Assembly (NCBI GenBank): GCA_027575805.1
Contig: JANBPU010000252.1
Span: 1-20,986 of the forward strand
From: Mycoemilia scoparia
Lineage: Eukaryota; Kickxellomycota; Kickxellomycetes; Kickxellales; Kickxellaceae
Direction: 5' to 3'
Length of the DNA stretch: 20,986 nt
This document shows positions 1 through 9,245 of this stretch, piece by piece; within the stretch, counting starts at the first letter, position 1, and each line of letters opens with the position of its first letter. The translations under genes and the position numbers were made by a program. A model generated the notes under the pieces. It made no database searches. It was not told the origin of the DNA and saw only the letters and a program-made list of their open reading frames with translations.

Positions 1-18
1 AGAAAAGATAAAAAGGAA

Positions 19-135
19 ATTGCAACACCAGGTGTTCCTGCTTGGTCCCCCACAGTAGTACTTTCCTGGCCATAACGAACTTGGTTACGGTGATCAGAAC
101 AGGAACCGACATTTTCTCGTTTGTATGGTCGCAAT
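19..135 (-). rRNA. 5S ribosomal RNA (divergent copy)
   Basis: On the minus strand this 117-nt stretch has the shape and landmarks of 5S rRNA. It contains GGTTCC followed by GATCACCG (plus 88-95), then AGTACT, then GTGGGGGACC (plus 44-53) and GGAACACC near the 3' end, in canonical order and spacing. The two ends pair as helix I over eight base pairs (ATTGCGAC at 135-128 with GTTGCAAT at 26-19, one G-U). The arm that should form helix II also pairs (AACGA with TCGTT, plus CAT with ATG). A T5 run follows at once (plus 10-14), as expected for Pol III termination. The usual AAGTTAAGC loop and A-box region is replaced by different bases of the same length. The copy is therefore either a divergent functional gene or a diverged variant; the kept pairing favours function. 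Confidence 0.78.
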
Positions 136-376
136 TTGAAAACCTTAAATGTAGATCATATAAATTTATATTGGCATTAAGATATAAATTAGATGTAAGG
201 GAATTATTAATACATGTAGGCACATATAGAATAGATCAATAATTATTAACCACATTTTTATATATTCTTTTAAAAACTAACACTATTTATTATTATCATG
301 AAACAGAAAAATAATTTCATTCCTCCTAAAAGACAAAAGTCAGTCAAACCTATATACTAAGCTGTTTCTGTGGCGC

Positions 377-1114
377 TTAGACAGTTACAGTCTTGTTAAA
401 GAATTCAGCACAGAAACCAAGCGCCTCACAGGCTCTCAATCTTTCAATATCGCTATTTTCCCAATCGCCACGGGCTGCACAAAAGCCATGGGGCATATCA
501 TCAAAGTAATGATAAAAGCACTTGTCATAAAACTCCTTGCTCTCCAGCTTTTGGTACATATCCTTCATAGGCCCCTCATCCTTAGATGGCAGCAAGCAAA
601 TGGGACCTTGAGCATTTTCGAAATCCTCAATGGAAGGGAAGCTTGGGTGAATAAGCGCGGCACTTTGATAAAACTTGGTTTCATCGTTAAGTGCCAGCGT
701 AGCCATCTTTGCACCCCAGCAGAAGCCCAAAACGCCGACCTTGGTAATGTTTTCCTTTTCTTGTAAATATTCTCTAACCTTGTTTAGGTTGGGCAGGACT
801 ACGTCGTTCCAGTCAACGCGTTCTTTGATAAGATTCATCAAACGAGTTTTGTTGCCCAGATCGGAGGGAACAAGTGGGTTGCCGTTGAAAAAATCGGGGA
901 TGAATACGCGGAAGCCCTTTGAAGAAAGGATATCGGCACCTTGATAGGCGTTGGGGTGGTACCCAAAAATGTCGTAGATGTAGATTATGGCGCGTTTGGA
1001 GGATTTGTCTCCTACCACGTAGCAGTCGCGGTCACCGATTTTTATGGTTTCGCCTTTGGCCTTGTAGTTGGCGACGACGGGTGGAGTGGAGCAGCAGGCG
1101 TCAAGTCCAGACAT
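377..1114 (-). CDS. Dienelactone hydrolase family protein (alpha/beta hydrolase)
   Basis: This 245-residue single-exon protein has the length and layout of the cytosolic dienelactone hydrolase/AIM2 family of fungi. The nucleophile elbow GFCWG places the catalytic Cys at residue 132. Asp179 (KDEG) and His209 (MPHGF) complete the Cys-Asp-His triad typical of the family. Near the N-terminus, IIYIYDIFG (43-51) matches the strand and turn that carry the oxyanion loop, and IPDFFNG (72-78) is the usual following strand. The ATG at 1114 is the first in frame and gives a full N-terminus with no signal peptide or membrane segment, so a soluble location is expected. Family members hydrolyse dienelactones or related esters; the natural substrate here is unknown. 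An AATAAA signal lies on the minus strand about 90 nt past the stop (plus 284-289). Confidence 0.9.
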   Translation of the reverse strand: MSGLDACCSTPPVVANYKAKGETIKIGDRDCYVVGDKSSKRAIIYIYDIFGYHPNAYQGADILSSKGFRVFIPDFFNGNPLVPSDLGNKTRLMNLIKERVDWNDVVLPNLNKVREYLQEKENITKVGVLGFCWGAKMATLALNDETKFYQSAALIHPSFPSIEDFENAQGPICLLPSKDEGPMKDMYQKLESKEFYDKCFYHYFDDMPHGFCAARGDWENSDIERLRACEALGFCAEFFNKTVTV

Positions 1115-2645
1115 TTTGTAAAGTAATTGCAGTTTGAAGTAAATTCAAGGTTGGTTGTTTGTGCATAAAGTTAAACAACTAACAACAATGATAACAATGA
1201 AAAGATAGCCAAAAAGAACTGGAAAAAATTGTGTGGCCATAGATATTTGGTTTGCTGTGTGAGTGAGTCCAGGGTGTTTTATTAAAAATTAAGCGATCTC
1301 ATAAAAATTAGTGATGACATCACCCAGTAGTATAACAGTTTCTATATGATGATAGTAAGGGTTTAAGTTAAAGGTTTCTGAAACTTATAATAGATTTAAT
1401 CACACAATAGGTTCAGGGCCATTCTGAAGCTATTGGGTAGATAATTACATATTCGTTTAGTTGCCTACATTTTAGATAGAACCAAGGGTTCGTATTAATA
1501 TATATTTATTGTTTAAATATATTTTTACTTTTGTTATCGCTCTACCCCCAACACTGTACTTTTCTTTTTTCAAAATATGTGGCACGGGAAATCTTTTAGC
1601 CCTTAATAATAGCCTGTCAAAAGCCTCTTACACACACAGAGTTGCTATTTGAGATTTATTTGTTCATAGCCAGACCCATATAATTTACACACACACGCAT
1701 AATTGCTAATACTGCGGTGGGGTCCCTATTCTTGTCTCCTGAAACACCAAAGAAGTTTTAGGATAAATGTGTATTGGTAATAAAAACCACTCCCTAATCT
1801 TGCGTGTGTAGGTGAATTTGTTATTAAAAAGTTATTGCACAGATATCAACTCGCCTGAATCAATTAAAAAGCCAAGGTCAGGCATAATCTAAAAATGATG
1901 AAAACAACCACAACTACAGAAAAAATCAATAATTTGAATTGAATAGTTATTGCCTGTTCGTACCAGTCCAATGGCAACAAAGAGAGAGCTAACCTGTCTG
2001 TTTCATCATAATTTTTGATATCTGAAATTCCAAAGGATTTGAATATCTTAAATACATATCTCTATAATCTTTCGGTCAATTAGTTTGGTATTTGGCATGT
2101 TCTCCATCAAAAGTACACCTAATTGTATTGCTATGCCTTTAACAAATTTAGCCCAAAAGCCACACATTTTAGGCTGGCATGGGTGAGATTATTCTGGTAC
2201 ACTTTTGGAGGAGACTCTGCCGTATATCATATCAAAATGTTCGTTTATATATCATTTCCGAACCTCCCACCATTACACCGATACAACACTTGGTCATAGC
2301 GCCAGGGCTTTATATTTGGTATGTAAGGCTGTTTTGATTCTTTTATTTTTCCACTTTTCACGCAGTTTGTACATATTAAATTTGGGTCTCTATATTTCTC
2401 AAATTCCAGCTCTACTTTTCTTTTTCCTCATTATATTATTACTTTTAAGCATAAAAAATCTCTTGACCAAACAGCAAGACTTGTATTTAAAAACCCCATC
2501 ACCCAAATAGCCAACAACATTATTTGTCCAACACACAGTGACGACTTTTAAGCTCAAACAAAACTAAATAGAAGTAATAGTATTGACATTATTGACATTA
2601 ACATTAACATTGATAGCAAAGTTATATCCGAAAAAACAAAAAAAT
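1115..2645. other. Intergenic region, hydrolase to gene A
   Basis: This 1.5-kb stretch lies between the divergently transcribed hydrolase gene and gene A, so it should hold both promoters. It is AT-rich with scattered CA-rich runs. The longest open frame, 2205-2510, starts on TTG, is rich in Leu/Ile/Phe and resembles nothing I recognise. The frame running into gene A from 2583 also begins on TTG. I see no RNA gene, repeat or clear TATA box here. Confidence 0.5.
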
Positions 2646-3660
2646 ATGACTACTGAATCTCAACATAGTTCAAAAATACCCAAGAGCCCTTCTGTTCCTG
2701 GCTCATCTCGTTCCGAAAAGTCTTTTAAAGCCTCTCCAATTCAATCCTCTTCAACCAATAAAAAGGATAAGAATAAGTCTTCTTCAAAGAAGCCCAGGGA
2801 AATGAACATTCATTTGAAGTTTAATAATAATGGTGGATATAATCCATTCTTTCCGTATGGTGGCCAGCAGCCTGAAAGTAAGTAAAACATATGTATTATT
2901 ATAGTATTAACTTTGTTATTCGTTAAACTAGAGAAATTCCAAATTTATTAACATCGAATTAACGATTATTATTGTCGTTGTTTTTATAGCTCTCAATGAA
3001 CAAGTTTCACCATGGTCACACAATTTCCCCACTTCTGCTGGTATTCCGCCTACTTCGACAATAGGAGGTAACATTCCAATGGCACCACATCCAACTCCAA
3101 TTTCCCCAAGAATGGTTCCTCCCCCACTTTATTTGCCACCATTTGCCGGTAGTGCGGCTGCCACAGGAAATTCACCACTTTTGCATACCCCTTCGCATCA
3201 TAAAGTTGAAACATGCCGCTGTGATAGATGCAGAGAATATCGTTTAAAGATTTATGGTTCTCCTTCGGCACTTTCTGCAGTTTCAAGCACTTCGCCAACA
3301 ACGGTGGTTAGTGGTTCATCTTCATCTGGTAAGCGTGGAAATGGCAGTTCACAAAAAAAGAAAGATGGTGAAGAAGTAGTTACTGGTACTGATGGAGATA
3401 AGCCAGAAGAAGAAAAACCGTAAGTATCTTGTTCTTTTGAATTTAGTATGCTGTGTTATTAAAAGTATGATTAGTTTGATAGTATCTAGATCTAAATATT
3501 TTTATATGAATTTTGTGGGGGGATTGTGGTGTATAGGAAACGTACTCTTGATAGATTGATGAAACATCTTCCCAGAAAAGCATGGCAAATTGGAACCGGT
3601 GCTATTCTTGGATCAGTTGCAATGACACTTTATGATAACTTTAAGCCATTCAGTAAGTGA
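2646..3660 (+). CDS. Gene A: unrecognised CxCxxC-EYR family protein, three exons
   Basis: I join exons 2646-2877, 2990-3419 and 3537-3660, giving 261 residues. Both introns begin GTAAGT and end TATAG, and phases (1 and 2) stay in frame. The start is the first in-frame ATG (MTTESQ). The N-terminal 150 residues are Ser/Pro/Lys-rich and look disordered. A compact Cys motif follows, HKVETCRCDRCREYR, with Cys153, Cys155 and Cys158, then a charged low-complexity linker. The C-terminal tail (residues 237-261) contains IGTGAILGSVAMTLYD, a short hydrophobic helix. Gene B downstream shares the Cys-EYR motif and a tail of identical length, which supports this exon model and the TGA stop. Three cysteines are too few for a known zinc finger, so metal binding by a dimer or a partner is only a guess. 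No known family is recognised. Confidence 0.8.
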
Positions 3661-5110
3661 TAATAATAATGGTAATCTGTACTATTATGTGCTACAGATG
3701 TGTATCTATAATTTATAAACCTGAATTATGTGGAATTAGAAAAAAAGCCATTTTTAACAACCTTTTTTGTATTTGTGTTTTTATCTAACATAGGACCATA
3801 AAGTTATATATATATTATAAATTGGCAGAAAATGTACATAAGAAGGTGTTAACTGTCACTATAGAATATATCGATCACAATTAGATCTTTTTTGTTTTAT
3901 TATTTTTGCATAGATTTTTAGTCATCTATTACCATGTACATGTATATATTTAAATAAAAAGAATTTCTTTTATATCTTTTAGCTGTAGTTACCATGAGCA
4001 CGAATTGCTTATAAAGCATAATTGAGTTGAGTAGAGTGGAGTAAATAACTTTATTTGGTCTAATATTTTTGATGCATGCGAGTTTTTCTATGTTGTAAAA
4101 CAAAACATTTTGGCTAAATGTTTATGCTCTCCTTAATGACACCAACTCTAGTATACTGTATGTACCAACATCCTTTATTTACAGTCTCTTTATAAATCTG
4201 AAGTTTTAAGGAAATTCCACGAGCAAAGATTATCCACATGTGGGATAAAACAAAGACCAAAGATATTCGATATCAACTGTTAGTTAGAAAAACACGTGGC
4301 GTGTAGGATTTGTAAATGAAGGAGTATTTCTATTCATATTTGTCATTGCCATTACTATGTTGAGGATACAACATCACTCCTGTTTTGAATTTACAAAGCT
4401 TTCTTTTGTAGCAAAGGCTTGATTTATGCTTGGCACATAGACCAAAGATAATTTATCTAATCAATTTTGGTTGTTGATTTGCCTTTCCCACATACACATA
4501 TACCCACACTTCACTAAATCCTAAAGAACAAAGAAAGCCATTGCTTTATAATAGTTAGATCGGATGAACTTGAACCAAGGAAATAAAGATAAAGTGTGTA
4601 AATCAATTTGTTTGATGATATAATTAAATAAAGAAAACAAGAATATAGATTTGATTATTTACATTTCATTAGCTTTTTCTTTGAGGATAATGGCAGTTGT
4701 TATCGTCTTTATTTGAGTTGCACTTGTAGTCTATACTACACTCAAACACAAGTATTAACGCACGTGGATGTATGTGTGTATGAGAGCGGGGAACATAGAT
4801 GGAATGATATTATTGCCGGATATCATTATCATTATAACAATTATTATTATTATAAAATGTCGATCCTTTTTTTCATTATTAATACTCTATCTATTTATCT
4901 TCTTTTTTCCCTTTATTTATAGATGAATATATACCTTGCTATACAAACAACATATTTAATTAGTACATTGACTTATTCTTTTATTTGTTTCTAGAGGTAA
5001 AAGCAACAATAGTGGTACTAGTAGAAATAATAGTTCCTGTAATTTTTGCATTAACGCCTCATTTATCTAATTCAACATTGCCAACAAACTGTTTACTTTG
5101 ACTATTAAAA
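3661..5110. other. Intergenic region, gene A to gene B
   Basis: This 1.45-kb AT-rich spacer lies between the paralogues A and B. A possible extra 3' exon of gene A (3740-3801) is discussed under findings. The open frames here (4713-4922 and 3918-4103 on minus) have the composition of random AT-rich DNA. I see no RNA gene, no copy of the inverted-repeat element and no leftover copy of the CxCxxC motif. Confidence 0.45.
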
Positions 5111-6088
5111 ATGCCAAAGGATACTCCAACTAAAAACGGCAATACTGTTAAGCTAAAAACTTCGTCTTCTCCATGTTCAGTATCAGAACCGTCTGCCTGT
5201 AAAACTCCAAACCTAAAATTATACGATGATTCTAAAAGATCGAATGAAAACCCCACTGCTTTTGTTGTTTCTGTTGGCGCCAAAAAGAGTGGTCGTTATA
5301 AAACTAAACTGCCAAATAATCTAGTTATTATTCCAATATCTGGTCCACCACCAGAACCATTACCTGCAGCCGATGGTCCATCAACAACAGCAACCCCGGC
5401 AATAGAAGCAGCGCCGGTGTTGATAAATAATACTTTTGGATTTCCTAACCGCTTTAAAAAGCTCGATAAAGAACCCAAACTTGTTCCCCAAAATAAATGG
5501 TCCGGAAATAGTATGAGGGTGTATCAGCAACAACAATATATTCCACCTCATACTGCGTCATATTCTTCATTTGCCAAATTTCCAAGTCCTGGGGTTTCTC
5601 AGCCACAACTACGGCTGCAGCTGCGGAATAGCAACAACATTGATAGTAGATTTAAAGAAATTAAGATTAAACCGGGCCATAAATTGAATCGCTGCATATG
5701 TGAACCGTGTAAAGAATATAGGAAATTGTTAGTATATAACAAGCCATGTGGAGGAGGAGGGCATAAAGAGAGAACAAGCAAAACAAAGTCGCAATTTCAC
5801 AAACACTTTATTGATAAAGAAGACGAAAAGGATATCGCCAAGAATGTTGATGATACAAATAATAGTGAGGAACAAGCTCCAAATAAAGCAGAATTTAGTA
5901 ATAAACAAGATAAAAGTTATAACAACAACAGAGACCTGCAACAGCAAGAGCAGCTAGAGGGACAGCAAGCATCGCAATCATCAAATAAAGATCCTAAAAA
6001 AAGCAAGCTGTGGAAATTTGGAACTGGGGTTTTTGTTGATGCCATGACTATAATTACTTACGATCTTGGCAAATACTTTTTCAAATAA
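5111..6088 (+). CDS. Gene B: unrecognised CxCxxC-EYR family protein, paralogue of A
   Basis: A single exon of 325 residues starts at ATG 5111. The first 180 residues are Pro/Ser/Asn-rich and low in predicted structure. The family motif follows, HKLNRCICEPCKEYR, with Cys195, Cys197 and Cys200 and EYR at 202-204. A long Lys/Asn/Gln-rich linker (about 212-297) leads to a C-terminal tail beginning LWKFGTGVFVDAMTIITYD. Aligned from the Trp, this tail is the same length (25 residues) as that of gene A and shares W-x-x-GTG and the TxYD step. B lacks introns while A has two, so either B lost them or A gained them. The CxCxxC core and tail are the conserved parts; the linkers have diverged beyond alignment. 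Function is unknown. An AATAAA lies about 35 nt past the stop. Confidence 0.8.
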   Translation: MPKDTPTKNGNTVKLKTSSSPCSVSEPSACKTPNLKLYDDSKRSNENPTAFVVSVGAKKSGRYKTKLPNNLVIIPISGPPPEPLPAADGPSTTATPAIEAAPVLINNTFGFPNRFKKLDKEPKLVPQNKWSGNSMRVYQQQQYIPPHTASYSSFAKFPSPGVSQPQLRLQLRNSNNIDSRFKEIKIKPGHKLNRCICEPCKEYRKLLVYNKPCGGGGHKERTSKTKSQFHKHFIDKEDEKDIAKNVDDTNNSEEQAPNKAEFSNKQDKSYNNNRDLQQQEQLEGQQASQSSNKDPKKSKLWKFGTGVFVDAMTIITYDLGKYFFK

Positions 6089-6319
6089 TGTTTAAATTTA
6101 TTTCCTTTTCTTTCTTGTTGATAATAAATTAGAAACAAATATTTGTACATATCAAATAATAAATTTAGAAAAGTAATATATGTGCAAAGTAAAAATAACA
6201 AAAAGTTTTAACGTGAAAAAGTTGTGCTATTTTATCAATTATTTAGTATATTAATTAAACAAACAAAATGAAAATTTAAGCTAATATACTAGAATATGAT
6301 TTATGATAAAGTAAAATAA

Positions 6320-7312
6320 CTACTCTAGGTGTGTCATGACAAATGGTAGTGTATGTTCAAAGTGCGTATGTTCAAAGTGCGTATCTTCACTTGCGTGACC
6401 ATGTCCATTATCTTCATCTTCATCGATATAATAAAGTGTAGTTGTAGATGTATCAGAATCTTCTCCATCTCTACTACCATCATCATGACTAGCAGCAGGT
6501 GTAGTTGGATTATAAATGTGATCATAAAGATATATAAATGGTTTTCTAGATATTTGAAGGCTGGCTTCAAACAACTCGCTGATATCTCCTCCATTGTGCG
6601 AATGGCTTGCAGACACTTTACCCCTCATCTTACTAGTTCGAGTATGACTTTGCTCAAATAGTGGAAGTTCAAAATGGTTCAAAACCACCACAACAATGTA
6701 TGCATAGTCATTGTACAAGTCTTTCAGAAAATCCCTCATACTTATTGTGAGTGATTCAGAACTTGTGCTAATATAAATGTTGGAATAGCATATGTAGGTA
6801 AGCAAGCCAGTAGAGAGAGTGACTAAAACCAAAGCTTCATTATCAGCAGGAACCAATGGCTTGGAGTCTTGCATCGCTGTACTATCACCACCATGAGAAT
6901 GACCCTGTTGACTCTGACTACTTCTGCTGCTACTACCACTATTTCTATCACCACCCCTAAGGGCCTGTCTTTCTGCATTGGGTAGGTTGATTTTTGAAGC
7001 CACCCTGGCAATTCTGGATTGGATGACCCTTTCCAGTTTATTACAAAACTGGGTCAAAAGATGAGTGTAACTCCCATCCCAGTTCTTTCTGAAAATGGTA
7101 GCAACCCAAGAATATAAAGTATTCATTTCAACTGCTGCATCTATTAGAAGTTGTTTCATTGCGGGGTTCCACCGAATGAGAATCCCCCAGAATATACCAT
7201 TTAGATCTCTGATGATATCAAGGAGCGGGTAAATGGTTTTAGGGTTGTTACCCGAAGAAACAATTGTAGCAGCTAAAGTGCCAATAGGAACTATTGCGGA
7301 ATTAGCGTCCAT
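6320..7312 (-). CDS. C1: unrecognised helical protein, paralogue of C2
   Basis: The frame is open to 7327, but that upstream codon is GTG. The first ATG is at 7312 (MDANSAIV), giving 330 residues and matching the start of C2 (MDTTSTIT). Predicted structure is mainly helical: residues 28-105 hold hydrophobic helices including LLTQFCNKLERVIQ (85-98). A Ser/Gln/His-rich linker (120-158) follows. The best conserved core (160-214) contains LVLVTLSTGLLTY and FLKDLYNDYAYIV. A later RKPF motif (256-259) is also shared with C2. The C-terminus is Asp/Glu/His-rich with an HFEHT duplication made by a 15-nt tandem repeat (6351-6380). There is no clear signal peptide, and the core helices are short and mixed, so membrane insertion is doubtful. 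No family is recognised. Confidence 0.75.
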   Translation of the reverse strand: MDANSAIVPIGTLAATIVSSGNNPKTIYPLLDIIRDLNGIFWGILIRWNPAMKQLLIDAAVEMNTLYSWVATIFRKNWDGSYTHLLTQFCNKLERVIQSRIARVASKINLPNAERQALRGGDRNSGSSSRSSQSQQGHSHGGDSTAMQDSKPLVPADNEALVLVTLSTGLLTYICYSNIYISTSSESLTISMRDFLKDLYNDYAYIVVVVLNHFELPLFEQSHTRTSKMRGKVSASHSHNGGDISELFEASLQISRKPFIYLYDHIYNPTTPAASHDDGSRDGEDSDTSTTTLYYIDEDEDNGHGHASEDTHFEHTHFEHTLPFVMTHLE

Positions 7313-7844
7313 TTGGAGCCTGTTCACTCAGGTTCTGTTGTGCTTGTTTAAGATGAAACGTGAAATACGAGCAAATAGGAAAGCAAATGGATGTATGGAG
7401 TAGTAGAGGAAGTGGTAATCACAGTAGTTGGGGTTGTTGGTTTCTTCTTTTCAAAGAAGATTATGTCTGATATTTATATAAAACTTGTTTTAAATAACAG
7501 AAAGGGAGATGTATATATATATTTGAATTTTTTGCACATTAGTTTTTATTTTACCAAAAAAAACCAAGTATTTACAATCATTGGTTAATAAAAGTGCCTT
7601 CCTCAACTTTTTTTTTACAAAAAAATTATAAACTTTACAAATTTACATTTTTTTGTTTTTTATGCTCTTTGGGCAGATAATCATAGAAAAACTTTTAAAT
7701 TGTGTAAAGTGGCTAATATAAAAATTTCTCTAGTTACAATTAGTTTAAATATGGAATAATTTATTATTAAAAATATATAAGAATTTGGCAGGGGGGTTCT
7801 GTTGAATAAAAATGCTGATTAATGCTAATTATTTCAATATAGAA

Positions 7845-7932
7845 GATTATTTTTCAAGGGTTAGTAAATCATTTGGCCATGATTGCTCCTATAACCATTG
7901 CCTAGCAATACTTTGCCCTTCAAAAATTTTTA
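7845..7932 (-). mobile_element. Degenerate copy of the 121-bp MITE
   Basis: A shortened, diverged copy of the element defined at 19811-19931, in the opposite orientation. It begins ATTATTTTTCAAGGGT and keeps TAGTAAA, TTTGGC, a GATTGCTCCTATAACC segment and the closing GCCCTTCAAAAAT. Internal bases are missing compared with the full-length copies. It abuts the better copy at 7936 with almost no gap. Confidence 0.65.
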
Positions 7933-7935
7933 AAC

Positions 7936-8056
7936 ATATGGGTGATTATTTTTAAAGGGTGAAAGTTTACTAGTAAAACTGGATATCTGCTTGTCTGTGA
8001 TTGCCCCTATATTCTCTGGCCACCAAAATTTACCCTTCAAAAATTATGATCCATAT
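7936..8056 (-). mobile_element. MITE-like element, full length (121 bp)
   Basis: Exactly 121 bp, in reverse orientation to the copy at 19811-19931 and matching it along its whole length. Left end ATATGGGTGATTATTTTT and right end AAATTATGATCCATAT are imperfect inverted repeats. Inside are AGTTTACTAGTAAAACTGG, CTGTGATTGCCCCTAT and CTGGCCACCAAAATTTACCC. It has no coding capacity, so it must have been moved by a transposase encoded elsewhere. Confidence 0.8.
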
Positions 8057-8336
8057 TATTAAAATTAGGAAGGTAAGTTACAATATACTTTGGTTTGGGG
8101 AATACTGAGTAGCAGTAATAGTCACTAAGGTATATAAACTTCAGCAGTATCAAATTACCATATGATATTCTTTATCTATAGCAATATATTAATTGAAAAA
8201 TTCAAAGTAATAAACACATGCTTTATGATAAAGAAAAAGCAACTACTCAAAAAGGGACATATGGCAAATGGTGAGACATATTCAAAGATAGCATTTGTAT
8301 TACTACCACTACCAAAAGTAGTTTTGCCAAAAGGAG

Positions 8337-9245
8337 CTAGTCATTTGGATGGGTTAATGGTAACTTTGAGATTAAATGGCTACCATTATTGCTACTGACA
8401 CTTAAATCAGATGATTGTGGCTTACTTAGGTTTGCTAAAAGATCATCAAATGGCTTTCTAACCTCCTCAAAATTATCCTTAATTATTTCTCTAATAGAGT
8501 CATCATTATTCAAATGATTCCCAATAACAGCTTTCACTGAACCACTAATTTGACATTCAGGTTCAATGTGTGACAGTTGGGGGGCCTGATTGTTAGATTT
8601 AGTGAGATGGTTCAATGTTGCCAGGATAATATCTGAGTAATCACCATACAAACTTGTTAGAAACATCTCTATATCTGATGAAAATTGAGATGGATAGCTT
8701 TTTAGATAAACATTGAAGTAGGAAAGATAACCAAGTACACTAGTCATTACCTTGATAAGAACCAAAGTTTCCATGTCACTAGTTACAAATGGTATAGAAT
8801 CTCCCTCTTTCTCAATATCTTCTACAATGTAACCATCTTCAACATTGCTGCTGTCATCTTGGTCAGGATCTTGACCAAACTTTCTAGTTGAGTCTAGTCC
8901 ATGAGTATTGGACTTTAACCACTCAATGTTATTTTGAATGACACTCTGCATTTCTTTGCAAAACTTCCTGACCAAAGCCACACTGCTGTCTTCATCATTA
9001 CCAGTGTTTATTTTGGAAAGGATGTCTTTAACATCAAGTGAAACCTTTGGCATTGTTCTATCAACTTCAACCAGATGGCCCAATGAAGAGATGAAAATTA
9101 TGCAGAGATTACCAAACAGATCATCATATTTTAGAGTAATCTGGTGAAATTTGCAAGACATCTCTGAGCTATCAGAGTAATGACTTGATGATGCAGATGT
9201 GGTAGCAACAGTAGGCTGAGTGGTAATAGTAGAAGTGGTATCCAT
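8337..9245 (-). CDS. C2: unrecognised helical protein, paralogue of C1
   Basis: A 302-residue single-exon protein starts at ATG 9245. It aligns with C1 at the same residue numbers: core 160-214 contains LVLIKVMTSVLGYLSYFNVY and MFLTSLYGDYSDI, matching LVLVTLSTGLLTY and FLKDLYNDYAYI of C1. An upstream helix keeps FCKEMQSVIQ (95-104), and RKPF recurs near residue 258. The middle linker is acidic here instead of Ser/Gln/His-rich. It is shorter than C1 at the C-terminus: a TAG ends it at 8337-8339, while bases matching the C1 tail continue for about 100 nt beyond. C2 may therefore be a truncated but still open copy. It is bracketed by MITE copies of opposite orientation. Function is unknown. Confidence 0.72.
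   Translation of the reverse strand: MDTTSTITTQPTVATTSASSSHYSDSSEMSCKFHQITLKYDDLFGNLCIIFISSLGHLVEVDRTMPKVSLDVKDILSKINTGNDEDSSVALVRKFCKEMQSVIQNNIEWLKSNTHGLDSTRKFGQDPDQDDSSNVEDGYIVEDIEKEGDSIPFVTSDMETLVLIKVMTSVLGYLSYFNVYLKSYPSQFSSDIEMFLTSLYGDYSDIILATLNHLTKSNNQAPQLSHIEPECQISGSVKAVIGNHLNNDDSIREIIKDNFEEVRKPFDDLLANLSKPQSSDLSVSSNNGSHLISKLPLTHPND

Larger units (their letters stand above)
7313..8336. other. C1-C2 spacer with inverted-repeat copies and decayed C2 3' end
   Basis: This spacer holds the C1 promoter side, two adjacent MITE copies (7845-7932 and 7936-8056, listed separately) and, at about 8222-8293, a stretch whose bases align with the last codons and early 3' UTR of C1 (6300-6365). The aligned stretch lies past the present C2 stop codon, so it is probably former C2 coding sequence. 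The plus-strand open frame at 8162-8398 is the antisense of that remnant. I see nothing else here. Confidence 0.5.

Noticed and set aside
2205..2510. 101-residue plus-strand open frame rich in Leu/Phe
   Set aside because: It starts on TTG, has the composition of translated AT-rich DNA and has no recognisable domain. It lies in the region expected to be the gene A promoter and leader.
6351..6380. 15-nt tandem repeat at the C1 3' end as a regulatory repeat
   Set aside because: It is in frame and codes the duplicated HFEHT of C1; C2 has a single copy. A small coding duplication explains it.
7313..7327. C1 extended to 7327
   Set aside because: That codon is GTG; ATG 7312 matches the C2 start.
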